A stretch of DNA of 5,477 nucleotides, from NCBI GenBank assembly GCA_023251595.1, contig JAHEYM010000300.1:1-5477 (forward strand). The letters are read 5' to 3'. Below the pieces are notes generated by a model. It searched no databases and was not told the origin of the DNA. It saw nothing but the letters and a program-made list of their open reading frames with translations. The DNA is from Bacteroidota bacterium. Its GTDB lineage: Bacteria; Bacteroidota; Bacteroidia; AKYH767-A; JABDAW01. Shown here one piece after another: positions 1-5,477 of this stretch. Both the position numbers and the translations under genes were made by a program. Numbering within the stretch: position 1 is the stretch's first letter; every line of letters begins with the position of its first letter.

Positions 1-1829
1 CACTACTCGCTTTTTCTATTCTCGCCATTTTTGGTTGTAATAACAATACCTCAACTGAACAAAAAAAAGAGACAAAAACCGTTTCAGACAGTCTCAGGTA
101 CATTAAAAAACCTGATGCGGCAGTGTATCAATCAGGTTGGCCAAAAACGAATGTTTTGGTGTATCATGTGATTTCTGACCCGGATGATATGCATCCCACA
201 AACGGACGGTCGCAACAACGCACTGAGATGAATTGCTACACACAGATGTCGCTGGTATCGCTCGATCCGCGTATGCTGGACCTCTGTCCCACCCTTGTAA
301 AAGCGATGCCTTCCATTTCCTCAGATCAACTTCGGTTCACGTACGAATTACGTGATGAGCCCAAATGGGATGATGGAAATAAGCTATCGGTTGAAGATGT
401 GATCTTCACTTTTAGGGCGAATAAATGTCCTTTGGTTGATAATCCAGACCATAAATCCTATATCGAAAATCTGAAGGATATTGTGGTTGATGCTTCGAAT
501 CCGAGAAAATTCACCTTGATTATGAAACAGAAATATATTCAGAATATTTCATTTTTACCCGATTTTCCGGTTTTGGAAAGGGCATTTTTTGACAGCGCAA
601 ATGTTCTCTCAAAATATAAAATGGAACAATTTGATGACACCACTTTCGATGCTAAAAAACAAAAAGACCTTGCCAAATGGGCAAATGATTTTAATAGTGC
701 AAAATATGGGCACGATATTAAATATCTGAACGGACTGGGGATGTATAAAATCTCGGAATGGAAAAACGGCCAATCAGTGACCCTGACGAGAAAAGAGAAT
801 CACTGGACCAAAGGTTCAAAAGAATATATGGAAGCGTCAAATCCGGATAAAATAATTTTTACGGTGAATAAAGATATGAATTCGCAAATTCTTGCATTTA
901 AATCACAGGAACTTGATGCTACTTCTTCTATCTCAACCAAAACATTGATGGAATTGGAGAAGGATAGCAGCTTCAGAGCGAATTATAATTATGATTATGT
1001 AACCTCCTATAATTATTCGTATTTCGCTTTAAACTGCCGACCAGACGGGAAGAAACACAAGAAATTATTTGTTGACAAAAATGTACGTCGTGCAATGGCA
1101 TTGTTGGTTCCAATGGATGATTTGAATCAGGCGATGAACAGGGGTAAGAATAAACGAATTACAAGCCCCGTATCTCCGCTAAAAGATGAATATAATACAA
1201 ATCTGACTTTAATTCCACTCGATGTTGAAAAAGCAAAAAAAATATTAGATGAAGCAGGATGGAAAGATACAGATGGTGACAATATCCGTGATAAAATGAT
1301 TGATGGTGAAAAAGTTCAATTCGTATTTAATTTGAATTTCCCAAATTCACAGCCCGAATGGAAAGACGCAGCCACCCTAACTGCTGAATCAATGTGGAAA
1401 GCCGGAATAAAAGTGAACCTGAATCCGCTTGCGGGTGGTGCGGTCTATGGTGCAGCACGAAATCACGATTTTGATATGTTCATGGGATCGTGGACGAGCG
1501 GTGCAACTGCAGACGATTTCACACAGATATGGCGATCGACAGAATGGTCGTCTGAAGGTTCGAATTATGTTGGATTCGGAAATGCTGCATCCGATGCATT
1601 GGTTGATAGTATTAAATACACGTTGGAACCGGATAAATATATTCCGATGGTGAAAAGATTACAGGAAATAATTTATGAAGAACAACCTTATATATTTGCT
1701 TTTGCAAGTTTGAAACGGGTTGTAGTTCACAAACGATTCGGTAATCTTGAGATCTATTTCGACCGTCCCGGTGTTCTGCTCAACACACTTCGCTTAATTT
1801 CGCCGCCGCCTTCCTCATCCGCAAAATGA
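1..1829 (+). CDS. ABC importer solute-binding lipoprotein, family 5 (OppA/DppA type), 5'-partial
   Basis: Binding protein of a peptide/nickel-type ABC importer; it should capture the substrate in the periplasm and deliver it to the two permeases encoded next. The frame is open from position 3 to the TGA at 1827-1829 (608 visible residues). The first 12 residues are a hydrophobic signal peptide ending in a lipobox, IFGC, with the cysteine at 36-38 followed by an NNNTSTEQKKE linker, so this is a lipoprotein whose true start lies just upstream of the window. The GTG at 123 is an internal valine codon. The family signature is at 342-413 (YELR...KWDDG..L..EDVIFTF). Later SBP_bac_5 hallmarks are VRRAMALLVPMDDL (about 1083-1124), AGW followed by the Asp-rich DTDGDNIRD (1266-1292), and a C-terminal block DMFMGSW...NYVGFGN. 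The residues after the cysteine do not resemble the K/Q-plus-acidic surface-export signal of Bacteroidetes, so a periplasm-facing anchor is more likely. Family is secure; substrate (oligopeptide, dipeptide or other) cannot be read from sequence. Confidence 0.93.
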   Translation, partial: LLAFSILAIFGCNNNTSTEQKKETKTVSDSLRYIKKPDAAVYQSGWPKTNVLVYHVISDPDDMHPTNGRSQQRTEMNCYTQMSLVSLDPRMLDLCPTLVKAMPSISSDQLRFTYELRDEPKWDDGNKLSVEDVIFTFRANKCPLVDNPDHKSYIENLKDIVVDASNPRKFTLIMKQKYIQNISFLPDFPVLERAFFDSANVLSKYKMEQFDDTTFDAKKQKDLAKWANDFNSAKYGHDIKYLNGLGMYKISEWKNGQSVTLTRKENHWTKGSKEYMEASNPDKIIFTVNKDMNSQILAFKSQELDATSSISTKTLMELEKDSSFRANYNYDYVTSYNYSYFALNCRPDGKKHKKLFVDKNVRRAMALLVPMDDLNQAMNRGKNKRITSPVSPLKDEYNTNLTLIPLDVEKAKKILDEAGWKDTDGDNIRDKMIDGEKVQFVFNLNFPNSQPEWKDAATLTAESMWKAGIKVNLNPLAGGAVYGAARNHDFDMFMGSWTSGATADDFTQIWRSTEWSSEGSNYVGFGNAASDALVDSIKYTLEPDKYIPMVKRLQEIIYEEQPYIFAFASLKRVVVHKRFGNLEIYFDRPGVLLNTLRLISPPPSSSAK

Positions 1830-3313
1830 TGTTGAAATATATCCTGAAGAGAATCCTGATTTTCTTCCCGACTATCATCATCATTTCTTTATTGGCATTT
1901 TTGTTAAGTATATATTCACCCGGCGATCCGAATGATTCCAACACTTCTTCGGATGATAATTCGGGTAAACAAAATTCGCATCCGGAGAATAACCTGAAGT
2001 ACCTCAAACACAAAGCAGGACTTGATCTTCCGGTCTTTTATTTTTCGATTCATTCACTCGCTGAACCTGATACACTATACCGAATCTCAGACAAACAAGA
2101 GCGTGAAGCACTCGAAAGACTGATTTCTGAATACGGGAATTGGGATCAGATCAGTGAATTTAATCTTGCATTAAAAAAACTTCAACATGAAATATTAAAT
2201 TATTCGAAACAGGATACGATAACCGATTCACTTTACGTCCCTGATCGACTTGAAATTTTAAATTTAGCTAAATACCATTCTCTTAATATTCGCACGTTTT
2301 GGGATAGTCGCGAGATCCTTGGCAGCATGAATGAACTTATTTTCCTTTTAACAAAAATTAATGCTCCTGCCTCAATAATGGAGTCACTTAAGACTTGTCG
2401 TCTCAAGTACAATTTAATGAGAAATAATGCTATGAGCTGGAAAAATTATATTCCAACAATTTCTTTTCATGGCATGAATCAATATCACCGGTGGCTGTTC
2501 GGTGATGGAAATATCTTTACGGGTGAAGGTGCTATTAATTCACAAGGATTAATTCGTGGTGATTTCGGAAATTCGAGCGTCACTCATTTGCCTATTTCCG
2601 GTGTTATCGGTGCGAAAATAAAATGGTCATTATTATTTACTTTACTCTCGGTGTTTTTTGCATATTTAGTCAGTATCCCTATCGGCATCAGATCAGCCAC
2701 ACACCCGGGAAGCACTTTTGAACGAACTTCCTCAACCATTCTTTATATATTATATTCAATGCCTTCATTTTGGATGGCAACTCTTTTATTAATGACGTTT
2801 GCAAATCCGGATGTGTTGAAAATCTTTAAAGCTTCGGGAGTGGGTCCGATCGGTGGTTTTCCTGAAGGCATGGGGCTTCTCCATAAAATCCGGCTAACAC
2901 TTCCTTATCTTGTTCTACCAACAATTGTATATACATACAGTTCTTTTGCATTTCTTTCAAGAACCGTTAGAACAAGTATGTTGGAAGTAATTCAACAAGA
3001 TTATATATTGACTGCCCGGGCAAAAGGTCTCTCAGAAAATACTGTGATTTATAAACACGCTTTGAGAAATGCGCTATTACCTCTCATCACTGTCTTTGCA
3101 AATATATTTCCGGCAGCGGTTGGTGGTTCTGTAATTATTGAATCTATCTTTTCAATTCCGGGAATGGGTGCCGGTTCTTATGATGCCATTTTCTCCAAAG
3201 ATTATAATATGATCATCGCCGTTTTCACTCTAACCGGAATCTTTACTATGGTCGGTTATCTGATAACAGATGTTTTATATACATTGGCAAATCCGAGGAT
3301 CAGATATAGCTAA
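1826..3313 (+). CDS. ABC importer permease, OppB/DppB type, with large periplasmic insert
   Basis: Inner-membrane permease subunit of the importer, expected to pair with the permease encoded next. Its ATG overlaps the upstream stop codon (ATGA, 1826-1829), which suggests translational coupling; no Shine-Dalgarno site is seen. Family motifs run in order: TM1 (residues 9-30) followed by SPGDP (31-35), GLDLP (65-69), RGDFGNS (244-250), a TM2-TM3 region (about 265-326) containing YSMPSFW (310-316), SRTVRTSMLEVI (378-389), the cytoplasmic EAA loop DYILTARAKGLS...HALRNALLP (392-419) that docks on the ATPase, VGGSVIIESIFSIPGMG (432-448), and terminal NPRIR (489-493). Six membrane segments are apparent. 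At 495 residues it is about 155 longer than E. coli DppB (339). The extra length is a charged, mainly helix-like stretch between TM1 and RGDFG (about residues 73-243), which should face the periplasm. ATG 1829 is an equally possible start, one codon shorter. Family call is firm; substrate unknown. Confidence 0.94.
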   Translation: MMLKYILKRILIFFPTIIIISLLAFLLSIYSPGDPNDSNTSSDDNSGKQNSHPENNLKYLKHKAGLDLPVFYFSIHSLAEPDTLYRISDKQEREALERLISEYGNWDQISEFNLALKKLQHEILNYSKQDTITDSLYVPDRLEILNLAKYHSLNIRTFWDSREILGSMNELIFLLTKINAPASIMESLKTCRLKYNLMRNNAMSWKNYIPTISFHGMNQYHRWLFGDGNIFTGEGAINSQGLIRGDFGNSSVTHLPISGVIGAKIKWSLLFTLLSVFFAYLVSIPIGIRSATHPGSTFERTSSTILYILYSMPSFWMATLLLMTFANPDVLKIFKASGVGPIGGFPEGMGLLHKIRLTLPYLVLPTIVYTYSSFAFLSRTVRTSMLEVIQQDYILTARAKGLSENTVIYKHALRNALLPLITVFANIFPAAVGGSVIIESIFSIPGMGAGSYDAIFSKDYNMIIAVFTLTGIFTMVGYLITDVLYTLANPRIRYS

Positions 3314-3315
3314 GC

Positions 3316-4755
3316 ATGAAAAATCTTTCGCACAAAGCCCTCACCCTTGATCCCTCTCCCAACGGAGAGGGTGGCGTTCCCCCTTCTCGGTTGGGAGAAG
3401 GGTTGGGGATGAGGGATGTGGGAGAGGGATCAAGGGCGAGGGTTAAAACTCTGTCGTCCAGGAAGAATTTCTTTACAAATCTGAAGAAAAACAAGCCTGC
3501 GTATTTTTCTTTATATATATTACTATTTCTCATCATCATTGCCATCCTCTCCCCGATCCTCGCCACCGATCAGCCATTATATGCAAAATACAAAGGGAAT
3601 ATTCTTTTTCCTGCATTTTCATTTCAGAATAAATATGAAATTAAAAATCCCGCAACAAGTGAAATAGAATATATTCAACCCGACATCGCCGATTGGAAAC
3701 ACATGGATCTTGAATCAGTGATATGGGCGCCGATTCCATGGTCGGCAGGAAAGAGCGATTGGGCAAATCAGGGCTTTGTCGGACCATTCGATGCGCAACA
3801 TTTTATAAATACTGATCCGCAAAAAACCCGTTTGCCAAATCGTTTCCGGCACTGGTTGGGTACAAATAATTCGGGTGAAGATGTACTTGCGGGAATTATT
3901 CATGGTACAGGGATTTCGCTTACGGTCGGATTAATTTCAATGAGCATTGCAGGTATAATAGGAATATTGCTTGGTGCGATTGCCGGCTATTACGGCGATA
4001 ATGGTCTCTTCACCACAAGAGGTAGATTCTGGACAATTATTTTAGGAATTCTTCTCGCATTTTATTATGCTGTCCTACTCCGAAAATTTGTTTTGGAAGA
4101 TGCTTTGGCAACATCCGGATTCCGTTTTATGCTGGAATCATTTTTCTCCCTGATTATTTTTACGGTAATTATATATATATTTTCAATCGTTGGAAAATAT
4201 GTCGGAAAAATCCGACTGTTGAGTAAAAAAGTTAATATTCCAGCCGATTCGATCATCTCAAGAATGATTGAAATCCTCATCTCACTCCCGACACTTATTC
4301 TCATTATTTCAATCGCCGCAATTGCTAATCGTTCTTTGGTGAACGTGATGATCATTATCGGACTCACCAGCTGGACACTCATCGCACGTCTCACACGGGC
4401 GGAGATGATGCGCATCCGCGATCTCGAGTATATACAGGTGGCACACGCGATGGGATTCTCCTCAGCACGAATCATGTTAAAACATGCTTTGCCGAACGGA
4501 ATTGCACCCGCGCTGGTGGCAATCGCTTTTGGAGTTGCTGCCGCGATCCTGGTCGAATCCGCCCTTTCATTTCTGGGCATTGGTGTTCCGATACAAACAG
4601 TTACATGGGGAAAACTGCTCTCACAAGGGAAAGATCAGTTCAGTGCATGGTGGTTGGTGGTGTTTCCCGGGCTTGCGATTTTCATTACTGTAACAGTTTA
4701 CAACCTTCTTGGCGATGCGCTCAGAGATGCACTAGACCCTCGTCAAAGGAGATAA
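3316..4755 (+). CDS. ABC importer permease, OppC/DppC type, with N-terminal repeat-encoded segment and extra hydrophobic segments
   Basis: Second inner-membrane permease of the importer. It starts 2 bases after the upstream stop; a GAGGA at 3295-3299 lies 16 bases before the ATG, rather far for a ribosome site, so coupling to the upstream gene is likely. Residues 8-43 are encoded by a palindromic repeat (3338-3442); the normal family tail RKNFFTNLKKNKPAYFSL begins at 49, then TM1 (about 62-83). A long periplasmic loop (about 84-178) carries PLYAKYKG and WAPIPWS and recalls YejE-type permeases. Next come HWLGTNNSGEDVLAGIIHGTGISLTVGL (179-206), TM2 to GYYGD (224-228), two additional hydrophobic segments (about 236-256 and 272-293), SRMIEILISLPTLIL (315-329), the EAA loop (362-399: RAEMMRIRDLEYIQVAHAMG...HALPNGIAP), ESALSFLGIGV (414-424) and NLLGDALRDALDPR (463-476). 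Length is 479, against about 300 for E. coli DppC. ATG 3409, inside the repeat, is an alternative start giving 449 residues. Family call is firm; the exact N-terminus is uncertain. Confidence 0.92.
   Translation: MKNLSHKALTLDPSPNGEGGVPPSRLGEGLGMRDVGEGSRARVKTLSSRKNFFTNLKKNKPAYFSLYILLFLIIIAILSPILATDQPLYAKYKGNILFPAFSFQNKYEIKNPATSEIEYIQPDIADWKHMDLESVIWAPIPWSAGKSDWANQGFVGPFDAQHFINTDPQKTRLPNRFRHWLGTNNSGEDVLAGIIHGTGISLTVGLISMSIAGIIGILLGAIAGYYGDNGLFTTRGRFWTIILGILLAFYYAVLLRKFVLEDALATSGFRFMLESFFSLIIFTVIIYIFSIVGKYVGKIRLLSKKVNIPADSIISRMIEILISLPTLILIISIAAIANRSLVNVMIIIGLTSWTLIARLTRAEMMRIRDLEYIQVAHAMGFSSARIMLKHALPNGIAPALVAIAFGVAAAILVESALSFLGIGVPIQTVTWGKLLSQGKDQFSAWWLVVFPGLAIFITVTVYNLLGDALRDALDPRQRR
3338..3442. 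repeat. GC-rich composite palindromic repeat (REP/MITE-like) inserted in frame in the permease gene
   Basis: A 105-bp GC-rich block in otherwise AT-rich DNA. Outer inverted arms 3338-3360 and 3420-3442 match at 22 of 23 positions (mismatch A3343/C3437). Inside are two further hairpins: 3352-3359 with 3364-3371 (CCCTCTCC/GGAGAGGG, loop CAAC) and 3381-3388 with 3395-3402 (CCCTTCTC/GAGAAGGG, loop GGTTGG). It reads as one forward unit (3338-3371), one similar inverted unit (3381-3415) and a second, truncated inverted unit (3420-3442). The length is exactly 35 codons with no stop in the gene frame; the encoded peptide contains LDPSPNGEGG and SRLGEG. No target-site duplication is evident at the edges. 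I associate this repeat type with short non-autonomous dispersed elements in Bacteroidetes-like genomes; that is memory, not a search. Confidence 0.85.
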
Positions 4756-4790
4756 ACCTAAAAATCCTGTATTCTTCCGATAATCATTGT

Positions 4791-4820
4791 TTTGCGCTAA
4801 CAAGCGATTGTTTTTTTTTG
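4791..4820 (+). promoter_or_regulatory. Candidate Bacteroidetes-type promoter for the M4 peptidase gene
   Basis: Bacteroidetes primary-sigma promoters follow TTTG (-33) and TAnnTTTG (-7). Here TTTG at 4791-4794 is followed after 18 bases by TTTTTTTG (4813-4820), which matches the -7 box at five of its six fixed positions (T in place of A). Transcription would then begin near 4826, giving a leader of about 25 bases. The -7 candidate lies in a T-run, so the match is partly a composition effect. Confidence 0.28.
4799..4819 (+). terminator. Weak candidate intrinsic terminator after the permease operon
   Basis: AACAA (4799-4803) and TTGTT (4808-4812) can form a 5-bp stem closed by a GCGA tetraloop, running straight into a T-tract (4811-4819). 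The position, 44 bases after the last permease stop, fits an end for the transporter transcript. The stem is short and almost all A-T, so it is weaker than a typical intrinsic terminator. It overlaps the promoter candidate, and both may not be real. Confidence 0.25.
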
Positions 4821-4850
4821 CAATTTTAGGGCGCAAAATTTTGACCCGAA

Positions 4851-5477
4851 ATGAAAAAAATCTACATCAGTTTATTAGCGTTATCAGCGCTCTTCTTCAC
4901 CCAAATTACAGCACAAACTGTCATCATCGGAAATGATGCTGAGAAGCAGATTTCCGGCGCGGAAATTATCCGGATGAGTAATCTCTCGTCAATTCCTGAA
5001 TTTATTCAATTCAGACCCGGTTCAGAAAAAGATTTAGGAAATTTCCAAACTTGGTTACATACAACTTTTGGACTTCCGTTTAATGTCGGGTTGAAACAAC
5101 TTTCGATTGAGAAAGATCAGCTCGGAATGTTGCATTATCGTTTTCAGGAAACAATTAATGATGTTCCCGTTGAAGGAACGATGTATATTGTCCACACAAA
5201 AAACAATAAAATTGTTTCAATGAACGGTTCGCTTTTCAATCAATTAAATAATATTTCAACCGTTCAGAATATATCTGAAGAAGAAGCATTAAATAGTGCA
5301 TTAAATTATATGAATGGAGATGTATATAGATGGCAATCTCCAGAAAACGAAAAACAAATTAAGGAGATGACAGGAAATCCGGATGCAACCTGGTATCCGA
5401 CTGCAGAACTAATGTTAGCTCCTGCAAAAGGCGTATTTAATGCTTCCAGTTACAAATTGGCTTATCGGTTCGATATA
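4851..5477 (+). CDS. Secreted M4 (thermolysin-like) metallopeptidase, N-terminal propeptide part, 3'-partial
   Basis: An open frame of 209 codons runs from the ATG at 4851 to the window end without a stop; an in-frame TGA at 4842-4844 limits the start to this ATG. Residues 1-21 are a Sec signal peptide (MKK, hydrophobic core, then QITA before Q22). Residues about 60-128 look like the FTP (fungalysin/thermolysin propeptide) domain: LHYRFQETINDVPVEG (94-109) followed by MYIVHTKNNKIVSMNGS (111-127). ISEEEALNSALNYM (141-154) begins a PepSY-like segment, and LMLAPAKG...YKLAYRFDI (187-209) fits the end of the propeptide. In this family the propeptide inhibits and helps fold the zinc protease; the HExxH catalytic motif would lie beyond the window and is not seen. 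Many Bacteroidetes relatives carry a C-terminal type IX secretion domain, which cannot be checked here. It is separated from the transporter operon by 95 bp, so it is probably a separate unit. A non-peptidase FTP/PepSY protein is the main alternative. Confidence 0.82.
   Translation, partial: MKKIYISLLALSALFFTQITAQTVIIGNDAEKQISGAEIIRMSNLSSIPEFIQFRPGSEKDLGNFQTWLHTTFGLPFNVGLKQLSIEKDQLGMLHYRFQETINDVPVEGTMYIVHTKNNKIVSMNGSLFNQLNNISTVQNISEEEALNSALNYMNGDVYRWQSPENEKQIKEMTGNPDATWYPTAELMLAPAKGVFNASSYKLAYRFDI

Larger units (their letters stand above)
4790..4838. repeat. Short inverted repeat in the intergenic region
   Basis: TTTTGCGC at 4790-4797 is the exact reverse complement of GCGCAAAA at 4831-4838, leaving a 33-base loop that contains the T-tract. 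A second small palindrome, AATTTT (4822-4827) with AAAATT (4835-4840), overlaps the right arm. Together they could form alternative structures just upstream of the protease start, or mark a regulator site. In AT-rich DNA such matches can arise by chance, so function is not claimed. Confidence 0.3.

Noticed and set aside
1429..1653. 74-codon plus-strand frame inside the binding-protein gene
   Set aside because: It is an alternative frame of a region that encodes conserved family motifs; low-complexity, no motif.
1780..2013. 77-codon minus-strand open frame across the first gene junction
   Set aside because: It is antisense to two supported genes and shows no domain, signal or start-site evidence.
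3338..3442. Attenuator, riboswitch or CRISPR-like interpretation of the palindromic block
   Set aside because: It has inverted rather than direct spaced repeats, no T-tract, and is inside an open coding frame; a dispersed palindromic repeat explains it better.
3511..3522. AT dinucleotide runs (here and near 4169-4181)
   Set aside because: They fall in coding frame as Tyr/Ile codons of membrane helices in AT-rich DNA, so no separate element is needed.
3300..3566. 88-codon minus-strand open frame with PSPNREGG..LGEG
   Set aside because: Its only notable part is the palindromic repeat read backwards; the rest is antisense to membrane-helix codons. Such repeat-derived frames are common spurious gene calls.
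3715..3903. 62-codon minus-strand frame
   Set aside because: Antisense shadow of the periplasmic loop and HWLGT motif of the permease.
4065..4580. 171-codon open frame on the minus strand
   Set aside because: It lies wholly antisense to the well-supported OppC-type permease, its product has no recognisable motif, and it mirrors the conserved EAA-loop coding region.
4484..4829. Two plus-strand frames (4484-4693 and 4605-4829) overlapping the end of the OppC-type permease
   Set aside because: Both overlap the conserved C-terminal motifs of the permease in other frames and encode no recognisable protein; the second ends in the intergenic T-tract.

Overview
The window looks like a chromosomal segment from a member of the Bacteroidetes or a close relative (Bacteroidota/Ignavibacteria/Chlorobi group). 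Reasons are the AT-rich coding sequence, the lack of strong Shine-Dalgarno sites, the Bacteroidetes-style signal peptides, the expanded permeases, and a GC-rich palindromic repeat that encodes 'DPSPNGEG'-like peptides. I recall that repeat type from genomes of this group, so this is an impression and not a search result.

Layout, all on the + strand: (1) positions 1-1829, a family 5 solute-binding lipoprotein (OppA/DppA type) missing only the first few residues of its signal peptide; (2) 1826-3313, an OppB/DppB-type permease with a periplasmic insert of about 165 residues; (3) 3316-4755, an OppC/DppC-type permease with extra hydrophobic segments and, within its first 45 codons, an in-frame 105-bp palindromic repeat; (4) 4756-4850, a 95-bp intergenic region with weak terminator and promoter candidates; (5) 4851 to the window end, the signal peptide and FTP/PepSY-type propeptide of a secreted thermolysin-like (M4) metallopeptidase, with the catalytic part beyond the window.

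Genes 1-3 form a tight operon: a 4-base ATGA overlap, then a 2-base gap. They supply the binding protein and the two membrane subunits of a peptide-type ABC importer. No ATPase gene (OppD/OppF type) follows within the window, so the energising subunits must be encoded elsewhere. The secreted protease next door could generate peptides for the importer, but it has its own intergenic region and the link is only contextual.

The most notable signal is the repeat at 3338-3442. It consists of near-perfect inverted arms around further hairpins, is exactly 35 codons long, has no stop codon in the gene's frame, and sits in the cytoplasmic N-terminal tail just before the first membrane helix of the permease. 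It resembles the protein-coding palindromic elements known from Rickettsia in behaviour, though not in sequence. I see no wholly new multi-gene system here.
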